64,000 nt of DNA, from positions 1 through 64,000 of the forward strand of contig NZ_AUDW01000011.1 in the NCBI RefSeq assembly GCF_000425665.1. The letters run 5' to 3'. The DNA comes from Gemella cuniculi DSM 15828 (GTDB lineage Bacteria > Bacillota > Bacilli > Staphylococcales > Gemellaceae). Positions 9,128 to 18,324 of the stretch are shown piece by piece. A program made the position numbers and the translations under genes. How positions within the stretch are numbered: the stretch's first letter is position 1; the number at the start of each line of letters is the position of its first letter. A model generated the notes under the pieces. That model saw only the letters and a program-made list of their open reading frames with translations. It made no database searches and had not been told where the DNA came from.

Positions 9128-10003
9128 TTATTTTAAATTTTCTAACAAATCAATAATCTCTTCTTGAGAAAACTGATATTTTTCTTTACAAAACGCACAT
9201 ACCAATTCTGTAGTTTGCTCCTTAGATAAACTTTCCAATTCTTCACGACCTAGGGTAATTAGTGCATCAGCATATTTTTCCTTTGAACAAGTGCATTTAA
9301 ATACCACATCATTTTTTCTAAGTATTCTATAATTTTTCTCATCCTCAAATAAAATATCCGCAATTTCTTCTGGAGTTTTACCCTCATGAATTAACGTTGA
9401 GATTGGTTTGATACTCCCTATTATCTTTTCTAATTTGGAAATAGTTTTATCTGTCGCATGTGGTAAAACCTGAAAAACGAATCCTCCTGCCGCTATAACC
9501 GAATTATCAGTATCAACAAGAACCCCCAAAGAAACACAAGATGGAATCTGTTCGCTTACCGCAAAATAGTATGTAAAATCTTCTGCTATCTCCCCTGATA
9601 CTATTGGTGAGGTTGTCGTATATTTTTCATTAAGACCTAAGTCACGAACGACAGTAATATTACCTCCACCTACTACACCTTTTACATCCAATTTCCCTTG
9701 AGAATTACTTGGAATATGAACTTGCATATTTTTAGCGTAGGCCGTTGTCTCTCCAAGTTCATCAGAAGATGCATAAATAGTTCCAATTGATCCATTACCT
9801 CTCACTGCCACATCAATTCTATCACCACTTTTTAACATAGCCCCCATCATGGTCGTAATGGTTGCTGTACGTCCAACTGCTGCTATAGCAGTCGGATATG
9901 CATTATGCCTCTGTCTAATCTCCTCTACCAAATCTGTTGTCTTCGTTACAAAAAATCTAATTTCGTCATTAAACGCTAGTCCTCTAATTAAGTAATCTTT
10001 CAT
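9128..10003 (-). CDS. hslO: Redox-regulated chaperone Hsp33
   Basis: 291 residues. A holdase that becomes active when its C-terminal zinc cysteines are oxidised. The N-terminal domain begins MKDYLIRGLAFNDEIRFF and includes GRTATITTMMGAMLKSGDRI and the GVVGGGNITVVRDLGL stretch; the zinc site is CTC followed 30-odd residues later by CAFC, giving the four Cys ligands of the family. It lies between coaX and xpt on the same strand, as hslO follows coaX in many Bacilli. Fifty-two bases separate it from coaX, so the two are likely co-transcribed. Confidence 0.96.
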   Translation of the reverse strand: MKDYLIRGLAFNDEIRFFVTKTTDLVEEIRQRHNAYPTAIAAVGRTATITTMMGAMLKSGDRIDVAVRGNGSIGTIYASSDELGETTAYAKNMQVHIPSNSQGKLDVKGVVGGGNITVVRDLGLNEKYTTTSPIVSGEIAEDFTYYFAVSEQIPSCVSLGVLVDTDNSVIAAGGFVFQVLPHATDKTISKLEKIIGSIKPISTLIHEGKTPEEIADILFEDEKNYRILRKNDVVFKCTCSKEKYADALITLGREELESLSKEQTTELVCAFCKEKYQFSQEEIIDLLENLK

Positions 10004-10055
10004 TAAAACATCCTATTCCTTTCTTAAAATTCAGATTACTCCCTTTTTCATTTTA

Positions 10056-10823
10056 TTATTTATTCAATTTATAAAGTTCTATTATTCCTTTTAATGTTAA
10101 ATCTTCATCTACCACATCAACTAAAGAACTATATTTTGCTATGAATTTTGAAAGTCCTCCAGTTAAAACTACTTTGTAGCTTTCCCCCAATTCTTTTTTT
10201 AAATTCATGACAATATTTTCAAACTGTCCCAAAAAACCGTAAAATAATCCTGCTTGTATTTGAGTAGTAGTATCCATCCCAAGAGAAGTTGCAGTAGCTT
10301 CTAACTCTACACGTGGAAGTTTTGCAGCACGATTATAAAGAGCCTCTGCACTAATATTTATTCCAGGACAAATAATCCCCCCTCGATAATTCATATTATT
10401 ATCAACACAATCAAAAGTAGTTGCAGTTCCAAAATCAACAACAATAGCAGGAAGATAATTACTGACATTTGCTCCAACAATATCAACAACTCTATCCGCT
10501 CCAAGTTTACTACTATATGGTGCTGGAACTTTTATTCCAGTATTTATACCAGTAGAAACTATAATCGGTTCTTTCTTAAAATATTTTTTGCTAAGCAACT
10601 TTAAAGAAAACATCATCTTAGGAACTACACTCGAAATAACAACACCTTTAAAATCTTCAAAAGAAATATTCTCATCAATAAAAAAGTTACGAATAATTAC
10701 ATAAAGCTCATCTTCTGTCTTTGTATTATCAGTCGCAATACGCCATGAATGCAAAAGTTGGTAATCATCACCAAAAACTCCTAAGACTATATTTGTATTT
10801 CCCACATCTAATGCAAATATCAT
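10056..10823 (-). CDS. coaX: Type III pantothenate kinase
   Basis: 255 residues. Phosphorylates pantothenate in the first step of coenzyme A synthesis; type III enzymes are not feedback-inhibited by CoA. Seen: N-terminal ATP-binding motif MIFALDVGNTNIVLGVF, the substrate motif PYSSKLGADRVVDIVGAN, and DFGTATTFDCV. TAGGAG lies 8 bases before the ATG. A TATAAT at 10856-10861 on the reverse strand is its probable -10 box. Gene order coaX-hslO is the common one in Bacilli. Confidence 0.95.
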   Translation of the reverse strand: MIFALDVGNTNIVLGVFGDDYQLLHSWRIATDNTKTEDELYVIIRNFFIDENISFEDFKGVVISSVVPKMMFSLKLLSKKYFKKEPIIVSTGINTGIKVPAPYSSKLGADRVVDIVGANVSNYLPAIVVDFGTATTFDCVDNNMNYRGGIICPGINISAEALYNRAAKLPRVELEATATSLGMDTTTQIQAGLFYGFLGQFENIVMNLKKELGESYKVVLTGGLSKFIAKYSSLVDVVDEDLTLKGIIELYKLNK

Positions 10824-10983
10824 ATTAAATCTCCTAAATTATAAAGTAACTACATTATATCATAATTTTAAAAAAATATTTAGCACGAACATACTTTTAA
10901 TAACATAAAATGATCTCAAATCAATTAACAACAAGTATTTAATATAAATAATATGTTCTAAAATAACTCTTTAAAATAAAAAT

Positions 10984-11042
10984 AGTTTTTCGAAAGTCAA
11001 ACTAAAACATATCAAACTTTATTTCGAAAAACTACTTTTATA
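10984..11042 (-). terminator. Hairpin after the AraC gene, probable terminator
   Basis: Arms GTTTTTCGAAA (10986-10996) and TTTCGAAAAAC (about 11023-11033) form a perfect 11-bp stem with a long loop, flanked by A/T runs, 6-15 bases beyond the stop codon at 11048. Confidence 0.6.
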
Positions 11043-11047
11043 TTTTA

Positions 11048-12229
11048 TTATTTTCTTTTTGAAAGTGATTCTCTATATTTTAATGGCGTTACTTTTACCA
11101 ATGTTTTGAATATTCTAATAAAGTAACTAGTATCAAAATATCCAATATAATCAGCAACTTCTGAAATAGAAAAATCAGTATTAGCTAATAAGTAACAAGC
11201 ATTTGAAACACGTTTATCATGGATATAATCTACTATACTAATACCCATATCTTTGTTAAAAATAGATGATAGATAACTTTTGTTAACTCCTAAATAATCA
11301 CTAACATTATCTAAACTGATTTTTTCTGCTATACGGTCATTTATGTAAGCAATACAGTTACGAACCACAGCTTGTTTATCTTTATATTTATTCCTATCAA
11401 CAAGAAGGCAATAACTTCTTATTACGTCTTCTGATAAATCATAATTGTCAAGTTTATTTTTTATCTTAACCCAAAGTTCTTCTACACCTAAATAATCTTC
11501 ACTATGTTGCTCTAATGCATATCGTAGTAGGTCATTCATATTATACGATTTTCTACGTCTTACATTAATACCTTGTTCTATACTTTCTTCATCAACATTA
11601 TGATTTCTACGTCTTAAGTCAAAAAGCATATTGACTCTTGAAATATTTCCATCCACAACCGCTTCAAGAATCTCACGTTTAAATTTTACTTCACTTTCTA
11701 ATATGCTGTTCAAATAATTACTTTTTCTCGCAGAACTTCTTCTTACATTTTTCACACTAGAATCTTCAACTAAAATAATAGCATTTAAAAAATCTACTTC
11801 CTCATCTTCTACTAGTAATTCAATTAAATAATTAAATTTTTTCCTTGGCGTTATTGGTAGTGAAAAGTACACATCACATACTAATTCACTAATACTAGCC
11901 CCATATTTTATTAAAGATTCCTGGAAAAGTTTTGTTGGTATAAGATACTCCAAGAAAGGTGTGATTAAATAAAACTCCTCATCATTATCACTTGGAATAA
12001 ATAGACATGAGATTCCAAGACCACTTTGACATTTTACTAACTTACCTTTACGTAAGCCCTCTTTAATTTTTGGAAAATTTCTTTTTAGAAATCTGCTAAA
12101 AATACTACTTAATTGCTCTTCACCTAAATTAAGACGAATATCTTCATCTGTATACTTATAAGTTAAAACACTTCCATTTAAATCTAAAATATCTTTTACA
12201 CGCTCTATTTTTTTTAACGAACTTCTCAC
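11048..12229 (-). CDS. AraC-family transcriptional regulator
   Basis: 393 residues with a GTG start 8 bases after AGGAGG. The last 100 residues are an AraC-type double helix-turn-helix (KISLDNVSDYLGVNKSYLSSIFNKDMG ... DFSISEVADYIGYFDTSYFIRIFKTLVKVTPLKYRE). The long N-terminal part (about 290 residues) matches no ligand domain that I recognise; it has a basic stretch near residues 160-235 (RRSSARK, DLRRRN, VRRRK). It is 30 bases downstream of an ABC permease, as the last gene of a three-gene unit, so it may control that transporter or report on what it handles. Confidence 0.85.
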   Translation of the reverse strand: MRSSLKKIERVKDILDLNGSVLTYKYTDEDIRLNLGEEQLSSIFSRFLKRNFPKIKEGLRKGKLVKCQSGLGISCLFIPSDNDEEFYLITPFLEYLIPTKLFQESLIKYGASISELVCDVYFSLPITPRKKFNYLIELLVEDEEVDFLNAIILVEDSSVKNVRRSSARKSNYLNSILESEVKFKREILEAVVDGNISRVNMLFDLRRRNHNVDEESIEQGINVRRRKSYNMNDLLRYALEQHSEDYLGVEELWVKIKNKLDNYDLSEDVIRSYCLLVDRNKYKDKQAVVRNCIAYINDRIAEKISLDNVSDYLGVNKSYLSSIFNKDMGISIVDYIHDKRVSNACYLLANTDFSISEVADYIGYFDTSYFIRIFKTLVKVTPLKYRESLSKRK

Positions 12230-12259
12230 TTTACCTACCTCCTAACTTTTTTAATAAAT

Positions 12260-13084
12260 TTAATCTATAGTAATATCACGTCTAGCGTTAACAATATATG
12301 AAATAACAAAAAACACTACACTATAAGCTACTAACATAAGCATTAAACTATTAGCACTACTAAATTTATAAATTTCTTTTACTACCTGTCTACTTGCCTC
12401 ATTTGAATAATAAGCATTAAATAGTGTAACATCAAACGGATGATATTTTACCCATTCATATTTTGAAATAGCCAAAACAGTCAGACTCTGAATAATACTT
12501 CCTCCTAATAAAGTCAATAAAACTAACACAAGTGATAAAATTTGAGTTTTAAATACCACACATACTAAAACTACCATAGCTATAAAGAATATCATAACTG
12601 CTAATGATGTTAAACTATGCATTGCTAACTGTTGCCCTACTGTTCTACCAAAATAACCTTCTTCTATTCTATTGCTCAATTGGTTTAAACCAATTCGTTT
12701 ATTATAAAATATGTAATATTTCAAAATAAAATCAAAAGCAGTTCCTAATACATATAAAATAATAAAATTAATAAACCCTAAAATAATCTTCGCTGTTAAT
12801 ATTGCTGAACGAGTTTTTGGCTTTGTATATAAGAACTTAATCGTTCCTTTTGAATATTCCTGCGATAAATTATTAGCCAGCATTACTAAAGAAAATATTA
12901 AAGCTAAATCTGTAGATATTCTTGTTATACTAACTAGCGTTGTAGCTGCGTTAAAGTTATCTGTACTTCCAAATTTATAATTTATATATCCAACTCCTCC
13001 TATTAAAAAAAGTATCAGCAGAATATATATCCAAGTAGTTTTCTTTTTGTAATCTTTTATAAATTCATTAATTAACAGTTTCAT
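12260..13084 (-). CDS. ABC-2 type transporter permease
   Basis: 274 residues with about six membrane segments (residues 17-35, 58-72, 103-125, 155-185, 190-215, 245-265) and no ATPase motifs. It pairs with the ATPase encoded just upstream: its ATG overlaps that gene's stop codon by one base (TAATG). Architecture and partner resemble lantibiotic/bacitracin immunity exporters of the BcrAB type. The substrate is not shown by the sequence. Confidence 0.85.
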   Translation of the reverse strand: MKLLINEFIKDYKKKTTWIYILLILFLIGGVGYINYKFGSTDNFNAATTLVSITRISTDLALIFSLVMLANNLSQEYSKGTIKFLYTKPKTRSAILTAKIILGFINFIILYVLGTAFDFILKYYIFYNKRIGLNQLSNRIEEGYFGRTVGQQLAMHSLTSLAVMIFFIAMVVLVCVVFKTQILSLVLVLLTLLGGSIIQSLTVLAISKYEWVKYHPFDVTLFNAYYSNEASRQVVKEIYKFSSANSLMLMLVAYSVVFFVISYIVNARRDITID

Positions 13085-14280
13085 TATTTATTCTCCCCTC
13101 CTGTGATTTCTAGGAAACGATCCTCTAATGATGTACTTAGTATCTGCACAGAATCTAACTCTACATTATTGGTTACTAAGTATGTTAAAATTCTAGATTT
13201 ATCTTCCCTTGATAGGTTCTCAAAGATAAAACCTTCTTTTTCTTTTCTATAACCAATACCCAATTCCTTAATTAAAACTTCTGACTTTTCATCATCATAA
13301 GTAGAAATTAATGTTTTCTCTACATCATCACCTTTAAGATTTTCTAGTTTATCATCTGCAATTATTTTTCCTCGCTCAATAACGATAATTCTATCACAAA
13401 CTTTTTCTATTTCATCTAGTAAGTGTGAGGAAATTAAGATAGAGACACCTGTTGCTGAAATTTCTTTAAGCTTATTACGAAAATCTTGAACTCCCTGTGG
13501 ATCAAGACCATTCACTGGTTCATCTAAAATTAAAATTTGTGGGTCATTTAACAATGCCTGAGCCAAACCTAAACGTTGACGCATCCCCAATGAATATGTC
13601 TTTACTTTCTTATTAATAACATCTTTAAGCCCAACAAACTCTACCAATTCTTTTATCTTAGCACGACTTACTTTTTTTCCACAAACTCTCGCAATTTGTT
13701 TCAAGTTAGCCCAACCCGACATATAATTGTAAAATTCTGGTGTTTCAATCATAGAACCAACTTCTTTTAACATTCTCGTTTTTCCTAACCCTAATGGCTT
13801 TTCAAAACAATAAACATCACCTTTAGTAATTTTTGTAAGACCTACCATCATGCGCATGATTGTAGTTTTACCGCTTCCATTTGGTCCAAGAAGTCCAATA
13901 ATTTCACCTTTTCTCATATCGAAAGTAATATCATCCACAATAGTTTTTAGCCCTATTCGTTTTTTTAATCCCAAAACTTCAAGAACAACTTCTTCCTCAT
14001 TCTTTATGTTTTTTTGTAGAGTACTAGTATTTCCCACTTCTTCTTTTTCAATAGCTTTATCTAAATCCTTGCGATCTAATACAGCCGTTTCAGAATATTT
14101 ATCTTCCATCTGTTGTTTTATGGCCACAGGTTCATTTTTTTCAAGAGAAACCGTCGAGTTTTCACTATCTACTTGTCGTCTTATTTTTTCTAACAAATTT
14201 GAGTAATCTTCTGATTTTACACCCTTATTTGCAGCTTCATCATTTCCCAATATATCTTTATTTTCATCTAAATTTGTCAT
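13084..14280 (-). CDS. ABC transporter ATP-binding protein with long acidic N-terminal extension
   Basis: 398 residues. The ATPase domain begins near residue 100: Walker A GPNGSGKTT, signature YSLGMRQRLG, Walker B ILILDEPVNGLD, and the switch His in ISSHLLDEIEK. It resembles BcrA-type subunits. The first 95-100 residues are unusual: highly charged, low in hydrophobics, rich in Glu/Asp/Lys, probably disordered. That segment is in frame without stops and has normal codon use, and the ATG at its head is followed by the expected reading frame, so it is likely real. A -10 like TATAAT lies at 14320-14325. Confidence 0.88.
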   Translation of the reverse strand: MTNLDENKDILGNDEAANKGVKSEDYSNLLEKIRRQVDSENSTVSLEKNEPVAIKQQMEDKYSETAVLDRKDLDKAIEKEEVGNTSTLQKNIKNEEEVVLEVLGLKKRIGLKTIVDDITFDMRKGEIIGLLGPNGSGKTTIMRMMVGLTKITKGDVYCFEKPLGLGKTRMLKEVGSMIETPEFYNYMSGWANLKQIARVCGKKVSRAKIKELVEFVGLKDVINKKVKTYSLGMRQRLGLAQALLNDPQILILDEPVNGLDPQGVQDFRNKLKEISATGVSILISSHLLDEIEKVCDRIIVIERGKIIADDKLENLKGDDVEKTLISTYDDEKSEVLIKELGIGYRKEKEGFIFENLSREDKSRILTYLVTNNVELDSVQILSTSLEDRFLEITGGENK

Positions 14281-14722
14281 TATTTGTAGAAGATTCCTTT
14301 CTTGTAAATTTTCTTTTATATTATAACATACTTAAGCACTTATTTCCATTAAATAGTAAATAATTATTTTTTATTTTGCAAAAAATAATTAAAAAGAAAT
14401 TTCACACTTAATTTAAAATTTCTTTTATTAATACAAATGCACCTCAAAATGCTATAAACGAAATTAGATACTGGTAGCTTTCATCTTAAATTTAGATTTC
14501 AAATATATCTTAAAATATTGATTATACTTTTACAACTTTTTTATTAAAATTTCTAAAGATTAAAATATATTCTTTTTCAAAGTTATATAATTAAATTTTC
14601 AAACAATAGCTATATTTGTTTTTATAATTATATTTTCTATTCTTAATATATTTTTTATTTTAAATCTCTTATTTATACACCACTTAACTTTTAAATTATT
14701 TTATGTATTACTATCAAAAACA
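14281..14722. other. AT-rich spacer
   Basis: About 440 bases between the ATPase gene and the terminator of the next unit. Apart from the -10 box at 14320-14325 I see no gene, repeat or structured element. Confidence 0.5.
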
Positions 14723-14818
14723 AAGTAGAATGAATATTCAAAGATAAATTTTTTGAAAATCAGTTTTAGTTTATATTTCACAAAATATTTATCTCATTAG
14801 AATTTTTCATTCTACTTC
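14723..14818 (-). terminator. Large nested inverted repeat, probable terminator
   Basis: Outer arms 14723-14733 and 14808-14818 are perfectly complementary; inside, AGATAAAT and ATTTATCT and a further TTTTTGAAA/TTTCACAAAA pair form a 95-base nested hairpin. On the reverse strand it ends in a T-rich tail 50 bases beyond the permease stop at 14870. Confidence 0.55.
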
Positions 14819-14869
14819 ATTAAAATTCATATTGTAATTCTATAACCTTAGTTTTATATTTGATAATTT

Positions 14870-16252
14870 TCACAATAAGATAGGACAAAAAATTAAAATC
14901 AATATTATTGAAATTACTTTATTAATTAGAAATACTTTTACTAAGAAAATCATTTTAAATGCTACTAGACCAAATAGGAATATAATGTACATAACCCCAT
15001 TTATTTTTTTAAATGTAAAAAATTTCCCCTCTTCTTCTATATTATGAATTTTGTACACTTTACTCATTACTAACATTAATACTAAAATAATTATCAACCA
15101 TATCAGAATATATTTATTCTCCGTATATGTAAAAAAGTATGTTAACGGAATTAAATTTGGTCTGTAAAAATTAGGACTTTGAAAAAATACTCCTTTATCA
15201 AAAATCACCTCTGCTAACGCTTCTATTATAGCTATTGGATATGTGTAAAATGTTAAAGTAGGAATATACATAAGCCCCATACTAATGACACTTCCACAAA
15301 AAGAAGAAAATATAGCGCCTAACAATATTAAACCAAATCCTAAATAAAATATTTTTGTGTATGCGGTAAAAACATTTACTACATCATAAATATTTCCTAA
15401 AATACTTCCTTTTACAACAATAAGATTAACAACTCCAGTCAAGATATATGCAATAAAAAGAATTAATGTTGCTAAAATAAATTTTGCAAAGTATATTTTC
15501 TCTTTTTTAAACGGTAGACTAGCTACAAATTTACCAAAATTAATATGATACTCTAACCCAAAAATAAGTAAGGCTATTAATGTTATAAAAATATAGTAGT
15601 ACCCACTAGCTAATGCATTAAAAAAAGTTTCCTTTACCTCTATTCTGTCTTTTTCGACATTCTCAAAAATAAAAGCAAATAATTTTGGATTATATTGATT
15701 AAAAGTTGTTGGGTATATTTTTTCAATCTCTGCTCGACTATCAATATACTCTTTACTTCCAGGAGATAATTTTCTTATATGTTTATATTTTTCTACATTT
15801 TTCTTTTCTTCTTCTGTTAGGTATTTGTAATATCTTTCAGTTTTATCATTACTAAAATAATTGGAATCATCATTTTTTGAATAAAAAATATTCCCTTGAA
15901 GCTCTGTATGTTCTTTTAAATAAACTCCAACTGCATATCTATGTTTAATCTCATTTAATTTTTCTACTGTTAGCTTTTCATTATAATTCTTTAAATAGGT
16001 TTCTTTTTGTCTATACAGCTCTGTTTCTTGTTTATTTACCTCGTCTAAATCTGTAACTTTTGATAATTCTATACGCTTTAAACTACCAATATTTTTCTCA
16101 AACTCATAACTTGCCACTCCACTTTTTAACTGAGTTAATCTTAAAGAAGTATTAGTTGCTGTAAGGACAGAAAAGCCTACTAATAAAATAATAATTAAAA
16201 CAAAATATCTTCTAATATATATTTGAGCAATTTTTAAAATATCTTTACTCAT
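14870..16252 (-). CDS. ABC-2 type permease of the GntR-controlled transporter
   Basis: 460 residues from the ATG at 16250-16252, preceded by AAGGGGG; an upstream ATG has no ribosome binding site. A membrane segment at about residues 16-35 is followed by a roughly 180-residue extracytoplasmic, charged region and then at least six more segments. This layout (one segment, large outer loop, several segments) occurs in YtrC/D-like and bacitracin-resistance permeases. The start overlaps the ATPase gene by 8 bases, so the two are translated together. Confidence 0.8.
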   Translation of the reverse strand: MSKDILKIAQIYIRRYFVLIIILLVGFSVLTATNTSLRLTQLKSGVASYEFEKNIGSLKRIELSKVTDLDEVNKQETELYRQKETYLKNYNEKLTVEKLNEIKHRYAVGVYLKEHTELQGNIFYSKNDDSNYFSNDKTERYYKYLTEEEKKNVEKYKHIRKLSPGSKEYIDSRAEIEKIYPTTFNQYNPKLFAFIFENVEKDRIEVKETFFNALASGYYYIFITLIALLIFGLEYHINFGKFVASLPFKKEKIYFAKFILATLILFIAYILTGVVNLIVVKGSILGNIYDVVNVFTAYTKIFYLGFGLILLGAIFSSFCGSVISMGLMYIPTLTFYTYPIAIIEALAEVIFDKGVFFQSPNFYRPNLIPLTYFFTYTENKYILIWLIIILVLMLVMSKVYKIHNIEEEGKFFTFKKINGVMYIIFLFGLVAFKMIFLVKVFLINKVISIILILIFCPILL

Positions 16253-17117
16253 AATTTTTATCCCCCTTATCATTTATTAAAAATATATCTTCCAACATCA
16301 CTGGTAATCTGTCATATTGAAGAGCGCCGCTTTCTTCTATTAATCCATCCATTTCTTTAAAACTTTCATCAGCAATTATTACATATACACGTCCTATGTT
16401 GCTGAGAACTTTTATCTTGCTATTACTTATTAGCCACTTAGGAATTTCTTTTTCATAAACTATTTGATATTTACTGTACTTGTTTTTATCAACTTTCCTC
16501 GTATTTTCTCCTTCTTTATCAAGATAAATAATTTTATTACTTATATTTTCTATATAGTTTAGTTGATGACTACTTACCAAAACACCAATTCCATTTTCTT
16601 GTGCTTCTATTATATAATTAATTATTAATTTAATATTTATCACATCAATTCCATCTAATGGCTCATCTAATAATAAAAACTTGGTTCGACATGCTAGACC
16701 CAAAATTACGCCAAAAATAATTGACTGCCCCTTTGAAAGTTCCGATATTTTTTTATTTATTTCTATATCGTTTCTTTTTAATTCTCCCATTAAGTAAGTC
16801 AAGTCAAATTTTGAATAAGCTAACTTATAATATTTTATAAAATTTTTTATTTTAGAATTTCTAAAGTAATCCAGTTTATCCGGAATATAAATTAATAACT
16901 CTTTTAAATTATTTTTTTCTATATCTTTTTGATTTATTTCAATACTTCCATTTTCTAAACTATAAATACCTGAAATTAGGTTGAGCAGTGTTGTTTTCCC
17001 ACTTCCATTTCTTCCAATTAAAGAAACTATCTCCCCTGTTGCTAGTTCAAAATTAATATTGTTTAATACTTTAGTTTTTCCAAATTGCTTACTAATATTT
17101 TTTACTACTAGTTTCAT
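16245..17117 (-). CDS. ABC transporter ATP-binding protein (YtrB-like)
   Basis: 290 residues from the ATG at 17115-17117, which has GGAGGG eight bases before it. Seen: Walker A GRNGSGKTT, a Q-loop region, signature ELSKGQSI (a variant of LSGGQ), Walker B FLLLDEPLDGID and SSHQLNYIE. The middle gene of a GntR - small protein - ATPase - permease unit, the arrangement of the ytr-type cell-envelope stress modules in Bacilli. Overlaps the small upstream ORF by 26 bases and the permease by 8. Confidence 0.88.
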   Translation of the reverse strand: MKLVVKNISKQFGKTKVLNNINFELATGEIVSLIGRNGSGKTTLLNLISGIYSLENGSIEINQKDIEKNNLKELLIYIPDKLDYFRNSKIKNFIKYYKLAYSKFDLTYLMGELKRNDIEINKKISELSKGQSIIFGVILGLACRTKFLLLDEPLDGIDVINIKLIINYIIEAQENGIGVLVSSHQLNYIENISNKIIYLDKEGENTRKVDKNKYSKYQIVYEKEIPKWLISNSKIKVLSNIGRVYVIIADESFKEMDGLIEESGALQYDRLPVMLEDIFLINDKGDKNYE

Positions 17118-17247
17118 CTGAATTTCCCTCCTCATATTTAGAAGAAATTTTTTCTTCAAGTTTTTCTTTTGATAAACCTAAAAATTTCCACTCTAATAAA
17201 ATTCTCCTTAAAATATACTCTAATTTTATATTTTCTATTTTTTCCAC
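17092..17247 (-). CDS. Small protein of the GntR/ABC unit
   Basis: 51 residues beginning at GTG 17245-17247, with AAAGGAG five bases before it, between the GntR gene and the ATPase gene. It is hydrophilic and helical-looking (EYILRRILLEWKFLGLSKEKLEEKISSKYEE). No membrane segment and no family that I recognise. The overlap with the ATPase start and the good ribosome binding site argue that it is translated and may couple translation across the unit. Confidence 0.6.
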   Translation of the reverse strand: MEKIENIKLEYILRRILLEWKFLGLSKEKLEEKISSKYEEGNSDETSSKKY

Positions 17248-17257
17248 AGTTGCTCCT

Positions 17258-17617
17258 TTATTTAAATGCCTCATTTATTTTTTCTACTAATTCTCTTTTA
17301 GTAAGTCCTCGAATTTTTGCTTCTCTCACTAATTCTTCTAATAAACTGTCTATCAATTCATAATTTGGTTTTATCATATCAAAATTATCAGTAATAAATG
17401 TCCCCTTCCCCACAATTGTTATTATAATTCTTTCTTTTTCTAGCTCTTGATATGCTTTTTGAATTGTACTTATATTGACATTTAACATCTTGGCAAATTC
17501 TCTCACAGATGGCATTTTATCATTTTCTTTTAACATTCCTTTAGCAATTAAATTTTTAGTTTCATCAATTACTTGTTTATATATTGGTTTTTGTAATGCG
17601 TTATCTATCTTAAACAT
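17258..17617 (-). CDS. GntR-family repressor (YtrA subfamily)
   Basis: 119 residues: a winged helix-turn-helix (about residues 10-72, with MPSVREFAKMLNVNISTIQKAYQELEKERIIITIVGKGTFI) and only a short C-terminal tail, the size of YtrA-type regulators that control ABC transporter operons in response to cell-wall antibiotics. GGAGG lies upstream of the ATG. It heads the unit and the promoter contains an inverted repeat over the -10 box, so autorepression is likely. Confidence 0.9.
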   Translation of the reverse strand: MFKIDNALQKPIYKQVIDETKNLIAKGMLKENDKMPSVREFAKMLNVNISTIQKAYQELEKERIIITIVGKGTFITDNFDMIKPNYELIDSLLEELVREAKIRGLTKRELVEKINEAFK

Positions 17618-17653
17618 AGTTTTTCCTCCTTTCTAATGTACCACCTTGAACCA

Positions 17654-17698
17654 TACACTTATCTCTTTAAGTGTACCATATAAAGTCATACACTTCAA
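17654..17698 (-). promoter_or_regulatory. Promoter and GntR operator of the ABC unit
   Basis: Reverse-strand promoter: TTGAAG (17693-17698), 17-bp spacer, TACACT (17670-17675). An inverted repeat TACACTTA - 6 bases - TAAGTGTA (17654-17661 / 17668-17675) covers the -10 box and start site, and a third copy of the half-site CATACACTT lies over the -35 region at 17687-17695. This fits a repressor site. Confidence 0.7.
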
Positions 17699-17757
17699 GA
17701 AATTTTATCTAGTTTTTTTACTATTACTTTATGGTATAATTAATTTGAGGTGAAAAA

Positions 17758-18324
17758 GTGAAAAAAGAACTTAGAAAATATTTTTTAGAACAACGAAATA
17801 ATCTAAATAAAAACTATACATTATCTGCTGAAAAAAATATTTTTAAAATACTTGAGAGAAATATTTTTTTTAAAACTGCACAAAGTATTTTTATTTATAT
17901 CAACTTCGGTAGTGAAATAACAACAGAGAATTTTATAAAAAAATATATTAACAAGAAAAAAATTTTCGTTCCCAAAATAGTCGATAATGACATGGAATTG
18001 GTAAAAATTTCTTCTTGGGAAGAACTTTCAATTGGAAACTTTGGAATTTTGGAACCTAAAAAAAATGATTTTTATAAAGGAAGTATAGATTTAGTCATTA
18101 CTCCTAGCATCGTTTTTGATAAAAATGGTTACCGACTTGGATATGGAAAAGGGTATTACGATAAATACTTTGATAAAAATAATTACAAAATTAGTATAGG
18201 ATTATCCTATGAAAAATTACTGCAAAAAAATCTTCCAACTTTTGCTCACGATAAAAGTGTTGATATTTTAATTACAGAAGAAAAGGTACGAATAATTAAT
18301 GAAAAATATAGCAATAACAACTAG
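17758..18324 (+). CDS. 5-formyltetrahydrofolate cyclo-ligase
   Basis: 188 residues with a GTG start five bases after GAGGTG. Uses ATP to turn 5-formyl-THF into 5,10-methenyl-THF, keeping folate in play. Seen: N-terminal basic stretch KKELRKYFLEQRN, the substrate-site SEITTENF, and the conserved C-terminal motif FDKNGYRLGYGKGYYDKYF. Length is typical of YqgN/MTHFS proteins. A TATAAT at 17737-17742 is a probable -10 box; the gene is divergent from the GntR unit. Confidence 0.92.
   Translation: MKKELRKYFLEQRNNLNKNYTLSAEKNIFKILERNIFFKTAQSIFIYINFGSEITTENFIKKYINKKKIFVPKIVDNDMELVKISSWEELSIGNFGILEPKKNDFYKGSIDLVITPSIVFDKNGYRLGYGKGYYDKYFDKNNYKISIGLSYEKLLQKNLPTFAHDKSVDILITEEKVRIINEKYSNNN

Noticed and set aside
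13850-14206. 118-residue plus-strand frame opposite the ABC ATPase extension
   Set aside because: Considered as an alternative to the long N-terminal extension, but it has no ribosome binding site, starts within the Walker A region of the ATPase and reads as low-complexity Ser/Phe shadow.
14723-14818. MITE-like element
   Set aside because: The inverted repeat has no flanking target duplication and its position right after a stop codon fits a terminator better; no second copy was noticed in the window.
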